NCBI GenBank assembly: GCA_913056255.1
Contig: CAJXLN010000009.1
Span: 1 to 50,338, forward strand
Length of the DNA stretch: 50,338 bases
Source: an uncultured Thermotogae bacterium
Lineage (GTDB): Bacteria; Thermotogota; Thermotogae; Mesoaciditogales; Mesoaciditogaceae
Reading direction: 5' to 3'
Below are positions 43,465 through 50,338 of the stretch, one piece after another. The position numbers and the translations under genes were made by a program. Each line of letters begins with the position of its first letter. Position 1 is the stretch's first letter. Under the pieces are notes generated by a model. The model saw only the letters and a list, made by a program, of their open reading frames with translations. It was not told where the DNA came from and did not search any database.

Positions 43465-44270
43465 ATTTGGATATTGCGACGCTTGCGGGATTAGGATTAG
43501 CCATAATGATGATTGCCATGGGACTGGGCAGTAATCTTGGTCTTTACATAAACATACCATCTATTATGATAGTTCTGGGTGGCACCCTGGGTTCTATATT
43601 CATCGCTTACCCCATGGACAAAGCCATGAAGCTTATGAATGTCATGCTTTCTACCATGTTTTACAAGGCACATAACATGGTAGAAACGATAAGACAACTC
43701 GTTACATTTTCAGAGAAGGCGAGAAGAGAGGGATTGCTTTCTCTTGAGCAAGATCTGGAAGACGTGAAAGATACTTTTATGAAAAAAGGTCTCCAACTTG
43801 TTGTTGATGGAATAGATTCAGAACTTTTGCAAACGATGATGGAAACAGATATGGATCTGGCCGAAGAGGAAATGTCAATTCAAAAGGGTATGATGGATAC
43901 GGGAACCGCTCTTGCACCTGCTTTTGGAATGATAGGAACACTCGTCGGTTTGATACAGATGCTGAGTCAGCTGAACGATCCATCTACCCTGGGACCTGCG
44001 ATGGCTGTGGCACTTATCACCACTTTTTATGGAGCTGTGCTCGCATATGTTTTCTTCATGCCAATGGGAGAAAAGCTTTCTCGCCGTTCCCAAATCGAAA
44101 TGCGGTACAAGAGAATGATACTTGAAGGAATTCTGTCTATACAAGCAGGAGACAATCCGAGAATTCTTGAAGAGAAACTCAAAAGCTTTTTAACAGAAAA
44201 AGAACTTTCATCTTATGGAAGCGAATCTCTTCAGGAAACGACGGAGGAAGGTAATGTAAGTGGCGCGTAA
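43461..44270 (+). CDS. motA: Flagellar stator protein A
   Basis: Membrane subunit of the proton (or sodium) stator, with 269 residues and four TMs. TM1-2 are IATLAGLGLAIMMIAMGLG and PSIMIVLGGTLGSIFIAYP. The cytoplasmic loop with charged residues that touch FliG precedes TM3, GTALAPAFGMIGTLVGLIQM, which has the conserved proline. TM4 follows DPSTLGPAMAVALITTFYGA. It overlaps motB by 11 bp. Ion specificity cannot be read safely by eye. Confidence 0.95.
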   Translation: MNLDIATLAGLGLAIMMIAMGLGSNLGLYINIPSIMIVLGGTLGSIFIAYPMDKAMKLMNVMLSTMFYKAHNMVETIRQLVTFSEKARREGLLSLEQDLEDVKDTFMKKGLQLVVDGIDSELLQTMMETDMDLAEEEMSIQKGMMDTGTALAPAFGMIGTLVGLIQMLSQLNDPSTLGPAMAVALITTFYGAVLAYVFFMPMGEKLSRRSQIEMRYKRMILEGILSIQAGDNPRILEEKLKSFLTEKELSSYGSESLQETTEEGNVSGA

Positions 44271-45138
44271 GAAGAAAGAACCAGAATGTCCTGCCGGTTC
44301 TCCAGCATGGATGTCGACTTATAGCGATATGAACAGTTTGCTAATGACTTTTTTTGTAGCGTTAGTTGCAATGTCCACCTTGAGCCCAGGAAAATTTCAA
44401 CAAGTTTCAGTTGGAATTCAAAGTGCATTTAACACAATGCCTCCAGGTGTTTTGACGGGTGGGCGAAGTATTAGTCAAGAACCGTTGGTAACTTCAAATG
44501 CCGGAGTTCGCCAAGAAATTTTACGTATCAAAGCAAACCCAAAATACAAAGGCAAAATAACCGTGAAAGAAACGAATCAAGGCTTGTTGGTTGAATTGAA
44601 AAATCTTGCGTTTTTCAAGCCCAATTCGGCCGAACTCACGTCCGAAGCTAAGAATCTCTTATCCGATATAGGCGCGGCCGTTATAGAACATTCAACCAAT
44701 CCATTGTGGGTGTACGGTTACACCACGGATCTTCCTTTACCATCGGATTCGATATATCCATCGAAATGGCACCTTAGCTCGGCGAGAGCAGCTTCAGTTG
44801 TATGGTTCTTCGTTCATGAATTGAAAAATGCTCGCGCTAATGAGAAAGTAACTGAGGTTATGAATGGGCAGTTCGACCCAAACTATTGGTACAATCCTTC
44901 GCGTTTTTTAGCCATAGGAGTCGGAGATGTTCCTGTGAAAAAAGCAATTGATGAGAAGTCAAATGTGATAGATAAGAAATTGCAGGCCATACGTCAAGAA
45001 TATGCCTCAGGTCAAATAACATATGAGAAACTTTCCATAGAGGCGAGTAGCCTTAACGCTCAGCACAAAAAGATCATTGAAGAAGTCAGAAATTCGTACA
45101 GACGTGTGGACATACTCGTAAAAAGGCAGGGAGAATGA
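44260..45138 (+). CDS. motB: Flagellar stator protein B
   Basis: 292 residues. A single TM holds the ion-carrying Asp23 in TYSDMNSLLMTFFVALVAMS, followed by a plug/linker and a peptidoglycan-binding OmpA-like domain (FFKPNSAELTSEAKNLLSDI, then WHLSSARAASVVWFF). An insert of ~60 residues after the SARA block (around FDPNYWYNPSRFLAIG) is compatible with family variation. GTG start inside the end of motA. It overlaps fliL by 4 bp. Confidence 0.93.
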   Translation: MARKKKEPECPAGSPAWMSTYSDMNSLLMTFFVALVAMSTLSPGKFQQVSVGIQSAFNTMPPGVLTGGRSISQEPLVTSNAGVRQEILRIKANPKYKGKITVKETNQGLLVELKNLAFFKPNSAELTSEAKNLLSDIGAAVIEHSTNPLWVYGYTTDLPLPSDSIYPSKWHLSSARAASVVWFFVHELKNARANEKVTEVMNGQFDPNYWYNPSRFLAIGVGDVPVKKAIDEKSNVIDKKLQAIRQEYASGQITYEKLSIEASSLNAQHKKIIEEVRNSYRRVDILVKRQGE

Positions 45139-45620
45139 TGGCGAAGAATAAAGAGAAGAAAAGATCTGCTTTTATGTCCTTGATAGTAACTGTTACGATT
45201 GCTGTGGTAGTATCTATGGGAGGAACGTATTTCCTGTTGAAGTACATGAATGCTCCTACCAAGTCTCAAGTCACGAATAAAATCACACGGACTATGGCTA
45301 TTCTCATAAGGCCTGGATCAAATGCCACCTTTCCTTTGAAAGGTGGAAATCAAGTACTTGTCGTTGACAGTCTTTCTTTTTTAGTTGGCAGCAGCGAATG
45401 CAGTCAGAAAATAGGTCTTGACAAACCACAGATAATGGATGGAATACAAATGCTAATTCTAAATAAAAGCCCAAGTGAGATATTGAATCCCGATGGACTG
45501 CAGAGTCTTAAACAACAAATATCCGATCTCATCGATCAGATAACAGGTTTTACTGGCAGCAAAGCCCCTCTCGGAGTGTTGCAAGTTTATTTCTACATAA
45601 AAGCCGTATCTTCAGTATAA
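45135..45620 (+). CDS. fliL: Flagellar basal body-associated protein
   Basis: 161-residue single-pass protein: a short basic N-terminus, a TM (about residues 13-33, LIVTVTIAVVVSMGGTYFLL), then a periplasmic FliL domain that supports stator function (VDSLSFLVGSSE, then LQSLKQQISDLIDQITG). Sequence similarity is modest, but size, topology and position between motB and fliM make the call firm. ATGA overlap with motB. Confidence 0.85.
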   Translation: MMAKNKEKKRSAFMSLIVTVTIAVVVSMGGTYFLLKYMNAPTKSQVTNKITRTMAILIRPGSNATFPLKGGNQVLVVDSLSFLVGSSECSQKIGLDKPQIMDGIQMLILNKSPSEILNPDGLQSLKQQISDLIDQITGFTGSKAPLGVLQVYFYIKAVSSV

Positions 45621-45635
45621 AGGAGGAATGAATTA

Positions 45636-46628
45636 ATGCCGGAAGTTTTAAGTCAAAATGAGATAGATTCCCTTCTTCAGGCTCTTGAAGCCGGAGAACT
45701 TTCGGCAGAGCAAATAAAAAGTGAAGAAGAAAAAAAGAAGATAAAACCATATGACTTTGCTCGTCCAAGCAAATTTTCCAAAGATCAGCTCAGGACTTTG
45801 GAGATGGTTCATGAGAATTTTGCTCGGGGAGTTTCTAATTATTTGTCTGGTAGAATGCGTACTTTTGTGGATGTAACAAACGCATCGATAGATCAGATAA
45901 CTTATAGCGAGTTCATGAGTTCGATCACACCTCCAACCTTTTTGGGAGTGTTTACAGCTCAAGAATTGAGTGGCAATGCCCTTATTGAGATAAATCTGAA
46001 AATCGTGTTTGCCATGATAGACAGGTTGTTAGGCGGGATGGGTGGTGTTTATCAAAAATTCAGGTCTTTAACCGATATAGAGTCCTCACTTATAAGGAAT
46101 GAGCTTATTCGCATACTTTCGACTCTTAAAGAAGCATGGAGTGGCATTCATGAGTTCAGTCCGGAATTGGTAGCTGTAGAGAACAATCCACAATTCGTTC
46201 AAGTAGTTCCTCCAAATGAAATGGTGGTCATGGTAACGCTGGATTTGAGATTTGGAGAGGTGGATGGATTTATGAATCTCTGTTGGCCTTCTTCGATACT
46301 TGAATCATTTTCTTCCAAGCTCCATTCTGAATCGTACTTCGAAGAAGGAAATAAAAAAATCAATGATGATACAAAAGATCGAATAAAAGATCTCTTAGAA
46401 GATTCGATTTTAAACATATCTGTTGAGATTGGAAGAACTAATATCGCACTTAAGGATCTGTTAAATATAGATGTAGGAGACGTGATCATGCTGAAAAAAC
46501 ATGTGAATGAGCCTGTAGATCTGTACGTGAACAATAGGATGAAATTCAAATGTGTGCCGGGTACGTATAAGGGCTTCAACTCTGTGAAAATAGTTGGCCT
46601 TTCGGAGGCGATGGAAGATGGGAAATGA
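45636..46628 (+). CDS. fliM: Flagellar motor switch protein FliM
   Basis: Switch-complex C-ring protein that binds CheY-P and changes rotation direction. The CheY-binding N-terminal peptide is VLSQNEIDSLLQALEAG. The middle CheC-like domain has LLGGMGGVYQKFRSLTDIE (GGxG motif). The C-terminal SpoA domain shows DSILNISVEIGRTNIALKDL and MLKKHVNEPVDLYVN. 330 residues, normal. AAAGGAGG SD. It overlaps fliY by 11 bp. Confidence 0.96.
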   Translation: MPEVLSQNEIDSLLQALEAGELSAEQIKSEEEKKKIKPYDFARPSKFSKDQLRTLEMVHENFARGVSNYLSGRMRTFVDVTNASIDQITYSEFMSSITPPTFLGVFTAQELSGNALIEINLKIVFAMIDRLLGGMGGVYQKFRSLTDIESSLIRNELIRILSTLKEAWSGIHEFSPELVAVENNPQFVQVVPPNEMVVMVTLDLRFGEVDGFMNLCWPSSILESFSSKLHSESYFEEGNKKINDDTKDRIKDLLEDSILNISVEIGRTNIALKDLLNIDVGDVIMLKKHVNEPVDLYVNNRMKFKCVPGTYKGFNSVKIVGLSEAMEDGK

Positions 46629-47700
46629 AAAGCTTTCTCAAGAAGAGATAAATGCGTTATTGGAAGCCGCGAACAGTGTAAGTGAACCTAAGGACGTAAA
46701 AGAAAATGAACGCACGCTTACCGACTTTGAAAATGATGCGATTGGAGAGCTTGGAAACATCTCCATGGGATCGGCCGCTACTGCAATATCAACATTGCTT
46801 GGCAAGAAAGTTGAAATAACGACTCCATCTGTAAAAGAAAGAAATATTTCTGAGGTAAGAAAAGAATTCAAAGGTGAAAAGATCGTGATACGAGTGGATT
46901 ATATCAAGACACTCAATGGTACAAACGCATTCGTTATCGAGCCATACGTTGGAGCTGTGATTGCAGATATAATGATGGGTGGAACTGGAGAAAACGTAAA
47001 CGAAGAAGAAGAATTGGACGATATCAAGCTCAGTGCTCTGGGAGAAGCGATGAATCAAATGATGGGCTCAGCTGCGACCGCACTTTCAGAAGTTGTAAAG
47101 GGGCCAGTTGATATCACTCCGCCTAAAATTGAAAAGGTCAACTTCGATGACGAAAAAGTGCAATTCCCACCAGTTTACGATGGTGATGAGGTTGTTGAAG
47201 TTCGCTTCAAAATAAAAATTGATGGTATCTTCAGTGGTGATATGATGCAGCTCATGTCACCCACCTTTGCGAAGAACTTTGCAGGTTACCTTACCAATTC
47301 TTTCAAACCCGAAGAAGAAAAGAAAGAAGTTTCTCATGTTTCACAGCAAAGTACATCTTCAAGTAAAGCTTCGCCACAACAATCCGTTAAAAAAGTGGAA
47401 TTCCAGGAATTTGAGAAGCCTGACTCGACTTCTGTTCCTTCACACAAACTCGACACCTTGTTGGATATACCTCTTGAGATATCCGTTGAGTTAGGGCATA
47501 CAACTATGACATTGAAACAAGTTCTCGATTCGGGAGTTGGAACGCTCATAGAATTGGAGAAACTCACAGGTGAACCTGTGGACATACTCGTTAACGGTAA
47601 GCCTGTTGCAGAAGGAGAAGTTATGGTCATAGGCGAAAACTTCGGAGTTCGAATAACCAGAATCCTCAGTAAAAAGGAACGGTTGTACACCCTTAAATGA
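46618..47700 (+). CDS. fliY: Flagellar motor switch phosphatase FliY (CheC-FliN fusion)
   Basis: 360-residue fusion: an N-terminal CheY-binding peptide (KLSQEEINALLEAANS), a CheC-like phosphatase domain and a C-terminal FliN/SpoA domain (LDIPLEISVELGHTTMTLKQ). Both CheC active-site ExxN motifs are kept, in IGELGNISMGSAATAIS and LGEAMNQMMGSAATALS, so CheY-P dephosphorylation at the motor is likely. The start is ATG 46618 with GGAGG at 46604-46608; upstream codons are shadow of fliM. No separate FliN is seen. It overlaps the acylphosphatase by 4 bp. Confidence 0.94.
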   Translation: MGNEKLSQEEINALLEAANSVSEPKDVKENERTLTDFENDAIGELGNISMGSAATAISTLLGKKVEITTPSVKERNISEVRKEFKGEKIVIRVDYIKTLNGTNAFVIEPYVGAVIADIMMGGTGENVNEEEELDDIKLSALGEAMNQMMGSAATALSEVVKGPVDITPPKIEKVNFDDEKVQFPPVYDGDEVVEVRFKIKIDGIFSGDMMQLMSPTFAKNFAGYLTNSFKPEEEKKEVSHVSQQSTSSSKASPQQSVKKVEFQEFEKPDSTSVPSHKLDTLLDIPLEISVELGHTTMTLKQVLDSGVGTLIELEKLTGEPVDILVNGKPVAEGEVMVIGENFGVRITRILSKKERLYTLK

Positions 47701-47981
47701 GCTTCCAAAATTATGAAATGGCAAGAATTTACAAAATTCATGGATTAGTACAAGGCGTCGGTTTTAGATCATTTGTCTATTATAAAGCGCAGTCTTTGGG
47801 AATTCACGGTTACGTCCAAAATGAAACGGATGGAACCGTAACGGTTTTTGCTGAGGGAAATAAAGATACATTGTCTACATTTGAAAAATATCTTCGGGCG
47901 GGGTCGGATTTTTCTCATGTTACAGAAGTTGAGATTTTCGATGCTCTTCCTTCTGGCTACAACGATTTCGAGATAAGGTGA
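47697..47981 (+). CDS. acyP: Acylphosphatase
   Basis: 94-residue enzyme that hydrolyses acyl phosphates such as acetyl or carbamoyl phosphate. The phosphate loop and catalytic Arg are in IHGLVQGVGFRSFVYYKA, and the catalytic Asn is in GYVQNETDGTV. The first ATG overlaps the fliY stop (ATGA) and is kept because of coupling; a second ATG 21 bp on is possible. Its place after fliY is an operon passenger or perhaps a link to acyl-phosphate signalling. Confidence 0.92.
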   Translation: MSFQNYEMARIYKIHGLVQGVGFRSFVYYKAQSLGIHGYVQNETDGTVTVFAEGNKDTLSTFEKYLRAGSDFSHVTEVEIFDALPSGYNDFEIR

Positions 47982-47984
47982 TGT

Positions 47985-48458
47985 GTGTTGAATTCATGGA
48001 GGATATTTATATATCTGTTCACAGGAGAATCCGAATTTTTTGTGGCCACAATTCTGCTTGTAATCTTTGGAACGGTTATAGCTACCTCACAATCTCTAAA
48101 TCAATTCTTTGGAACGTACGTGTATTTTTCACGAATGGTATTTGCCATTTTTATTTCAATGGCGATCAGTGGTCTTGCAATTCAAATTTCAACGATCAAA
48201 AGACTCTCAGATGATTATGTCGGATATGTTTTTTCGGTCATTTCTGCTGTTTCAAATTCGTTCGCACTTGCTTTGGAAATATTCGAAATGATGATATACG
48301 GTGCAAGTTGGCTTGGAATAGAACTTTTTGGAAATCAACAAATATCATACAATTCGTTTCTATCAACACTTGGCTTTGTTATTTTTGGATTCTCTGTACT
48401 TGTAAACACGTTCTCGATTTTGGATCTCCTAGACATATCATTTGGGGAAAAAAAATGA
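47985..48458 (+). CDS. Four-TM hypothetical membrane protein
   Basis: 157 residues with four hydrophobic helices (starting near residues 18, 48, 80 and 125) and no motif I recognise. GTG start with AAGGTG upstream, 3 bp after the acylphosphatase stop; it overlaps tmcAL by 4 bp. The tight fit shows it is a real gene of the operon. Function unknown. Confidence 0.7.
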   Translation: MLNSWRIFIYLFTGESEFFVATILLVIFGTVIATSQSLNQFFGTYVYFSRMVFAIFISMAISGLAIQISTIKRLSDDYVGYVFSVISAVSNSFALALEIFEMMIYGASWLGIELFGNQQISYNSFLSTLGFVIFGFSVLVNTFSILDLLDISFGEKK

Positions 48459-49693
48459 AGGTTCTTGGAGTCATTGTTGAATACAACCCACTTCATAGAG
48501 GTCATGTGTACCATTTGAATTCTTCTATGAAACTCGTTACTCCTGATTTCATTGTAGCAGTTATGAGTGGAAATTTTGTTCAGCGTGGAGAACCTGCAAT
48601 TGTCGACAAATTCGCAAGAACTGAAATGGCACTTAAAGCTGGAATCGACGTTGTGATAGAACTTCCAACGGTGTATGCTATTCAGGATGCAAATGGTTTT
48701 GCAACAGGAGCGATAAAGACTTTGGAGGCGACAAACGTTGTAACAGATATCGTCTTTGGTTCCGAAAGCGATGATATTAAAACTCTTGAAAGATTAGCGT
48801 CCATAATCGTTGAGGAATCAAAAGAGTACAGAACTTCTTTGAAAAAATACCTGAAAAAGGGGCTTTCGTTTCCAAATGCGAGACGTTACGCGATTTCAGA
48901 ACAAGTCCTCAAAGAAGGAATAGATGTAGAACAGATAAAATTTTCAAATAATATTTTAGGTGTGGAATATCTCGCCGCGCTCAAACGTACAAGGTCACAA
49001 ATGCGTGCTCACATTATCAAGCGTATTGGATCATCTTACAACGATGAACAAATTTCCACGATACCCAGCGCTACTGCCATTAGAAAATCGATAAAATCGG
49101 GAAAAAAAACATCAGGCATCCCCCAATTCACTCACCACATACTTGAAAGGGAATTTTCTTGCGGCAGAGGGCCTGTGTTCTCGGAAGATTTATTCGCCTT
49201 CACGCGATTGAAAGTGATAATGCTTGGAAGAGAAGGACTTGAACAACTTTACGGATTCAACGAAGGAATTGCGAAACGCATGATAAAGGCGGTTAAAGAT
49301 TCTCATGACATGAAATCTTTTCTGCTTAAAATAAAGACAAAACGCTTTACTTTTACACGTATAAAACGTAGAGTTTTGTATGCGCTTTTTGATTTGGAGC
49401 GTGAATTCGTTAAAGAATCAAATGAATTTGGGCCTCAATATCTGAGAATTCTTGGTTTCACGCAACGAGGTAGAAAACTTCTCAGAATGATATCAGATTA
49501 CGCTTCAAAGCCAATTGTTAGCAATGTTTCAAATTTTAACAAAGCTCTGGAAAAACGCAATGTAAATGTCTCACTTGCACGTCAACAGCTCATGTTGGAT
49601 ATCAAATCGACGGACTTTCATACTTTGCTTTTCAAAAACGAAAACGAAAGAGAAATACACCGAGATTTCTGTAAACCTTTGGAAATCAAATGA
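48455..49693 (+). CDS. tmcAL: tRNA(Met) cytidine acetate ligase
   Basis: 412-residue enzyme (formerly DUF795/YlbM) that activates acetate with ATP and forms N4-acetylcytidine at the wobble base of elongator tRNA-Met. The nucleotidyltransferase start is VLGVIVEYNPLHRGHVYHL, with HxGH. It is followed by VAVMSGNFVQRGEPAIVDK and IPSATAIRKSIKSG. The start is the ATG at 48455, which gives the family N-terminus; 49 upstream codons in the same frame are shadow. It overlaps the 4-TM gene by 4 bp. Confidence 0.93.
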   Translation: MKVLGVIVEYNPLHRGHVYHLNSSMKLVTPDFIVAVMSGNFVQRGEPAIVDKFARTEMALKAGIDVVIELPTVYAIQDANGFATGAIKTLEATNVVTDIVFGSESDDIKTLERLASIIVEESKEYRTSLKKYLKKGLSFPNARRYAISEQVLKEGIDVEQIKFSNNILGVEYLAALKRTRSQMRAHIIKRIGSSYNDEQISTIPSATAIRKSIKSGKKTSGIPQFTHHILEREFSCGRGPVFSEDLFAFTRLKVIMLGREGLEQLYGFNEGIAKRMIKAVKDSHDMKSFLLKIKTKRFTFTRIKRRVLYALFDLEREFVKESNEFGPQYLRILGFTQRGRKLLRMISDYASKPIVSNVSNFNKALEKRNVNVSLARQQLMLDIKSTDFHTLLFKNENEREIHRDFCKPLEIK

Positions 49694-49710
49694 AAGGAGC
49701 TGTTGTATCA

Positions 49711-50217
49711 ATGTCAAAACATGTAACAAAAATGGGACTATGGCTTGCACTCGTTTCCGTTCTTTCGATCATCTCATTTCCAATTGGTCCTGTACCGATA
49801 ACCCTTCAAGTATTCGCATTCTTCTTAATGGCTGCCTTTTTGAATCCCATTGAGGCTGTCGAGGTGTCGATTGGATATTTGCTTCTTGGAGCTGTTGGTA
49901 TACCGATCTTTGCAGGATTTACGAGTGGAATTGCAACGCTTGTCGGACCTACAGGTGGATATTTATGGGGATTCATTCCTGCTGCGTGGATAGCTTCAAC
50001 GGCATGGAGAAAGAGGGGCGTGAAACGTGTGATTTTACTATCTTTGTCGTTGTTATCGATATACATTCCTGGAGCTTTACTGTTGTCAGTATACACTAAC
50101 GGTATTGTAAATGCCATACGCTTAGGTGTCATTCCGTTTATTTGGATAGATGCCATCAAAATCGCCTTTATCTTTCCAATTTCACATAAAATTTCAAATT
50201 TGTGCTTGACAAAGTAA
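49711..50217 (+). CDS. bioY: Biotin transporter substrate-binding component
   Basis: BioY S-component of an ECF-type vitamin importer, about 168 residues and six TMs. Signature: SFPIGPVPITLQVFAFFLMA, then GAVGIPIFAGFTSGIATLVG and GPTGGYLWGFIPAAW. I use the ATG at 49711 because AAAGGAG (49693-49699) precedes it by 11 bp. The ATG at 49690 overlaps the tmcAL stop (ATGA) and is the alternative. No ECF ATPase or T-component is nearby, so it works alone or shares an energizing module. Its last codons contain the -35 box of the rRNA promoter. Confidence 0.92.
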   Translation: MSKHVTKMGLWLALVSVLSIISFPIGPVPITLQVFAFFLMAAFLNPIEAVEVSIGYLLLGAVGIPIFAGFTSGIATLVGPTGGYLWGFIPAAWIASTAWRKRGVKRVILLSLSLLSIYIPGALLLSVYTNGIVNAIRLGVIPFIWIDAIKIAFIFPISHKISNLCLTK

Positions 50218-50235
50218 AGACGTTTGTGTTAGAAT
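50206..50235 (+). promoter_or_regulatory. rRNA operon promoter
   Basis: A perfect -35 TTGACA (50206-50211) lies 18 bp from TAGAAT (50230-50235); reading TTAGAA as the -10 gives 17 bp. The -35 lies within the last four codons of bioY (stop TAA 50215-50217). The 16S 5' end is about 70 nt downstream, leaving a short leader. Confidence 0.85.
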
Positions 50236-50308
50236 CAGTTTCGCACGGTAGTTATATGTTATATAAGGTCATTGAAAAACAGACAGCAACGATGGTAAGG
50301 AAAAGTAT

Positions 50309-50338
50309 TGGATGGAGAGTTTGATCCTGGCTCAGGAC
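50309..50338 (+). rRNA. 16S rRNA, 5' end (partial)
   Basis: AGAGTTTGATCCTGGCTCAG at 50316-50335 is the universal 16S 5' sequence (E. coli positions 8-27). The mature 5' end is therefore near 50309. The gene continues past the window. Confidence 0.95.

Overview
The window reads as a chromosomal segment of a flagellated, low-GC (about 40%), anaerobic-type bacterium, best matched by Thermotogota (an inference from gene content and gene order; no phylogeny was run). Supporting signs are the flagellar block fapA | motE-fliK-flgD-flgE-flbD-motA-motB-fliL-fliM-fliY with FliY in place of a separate FliN, AddAB plus SbcCD repair sets, an archaeal-style radical SAM/HhH protein, and frequent TTG/GTG starts behind strong Shine-Dalgarno (SD) sites. 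Genes are tightly packed with many 1-14 bp overlaps.

Region 1 (1-7.9 kb, + strand) is a catabolic block: rhamnulokinase, a LarA-family racemase, AldA-type lactaldehyde dehydrogenase, EtfB, EtfA and a GlcD/LctD-type FAD lactate dehydrogenase. Together they can take the L-lactaldehyde made from L-rhamnose to L-lactate, D-lactate and pyruvate, with electrons passed to an Etf. This is the most coherent functional proposal in the window. Upstream enzymes (isomerase, aldolase) and nickel-pincer cofactor genes are not here.

Region 2 (7.75-11 kb) is accessory. It holds one of two identical 154-bp MITE-like elements with TA-type ends and a long internal hairpin, a bidirectional terminator, decayed small reading frames, and a more GC-rich usp-mntH pair flanked by direct repeats of about 93 bp.

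Region 3 (11-20.6 kb, - strand) is one long overlapping operon transcribed comM -> radical SAM -> dxr -> rseP -> dedA fusion -> ispG -> panC -> small membrane protein. It mixes isoprenoid (MEP), pantothenate and envelope functions. Region 4 (20.6-30.9 kb) holds membrane and signalling genes (MMPL exporter, REC-GGDEF regulator, secreted alpha/beta hydrolase), SbcC/SbcD and a PEBP/YbhB protein.

Region 5 (30.9-36.8 kb, + strand) has the second MITE in the leader of addB-addA. Region 6 (36.8-50.2 kb) has fapA on the minus strand, then a long + strand flagellar hook/motor/switch operon that runs on into acylphosphatase, a membrane protein, tmcAL and bioY. The window ends with an rRNA promoter, whose -35 box lies inside the last codons of bioY, and the first bases of a 16S rRNA gene.
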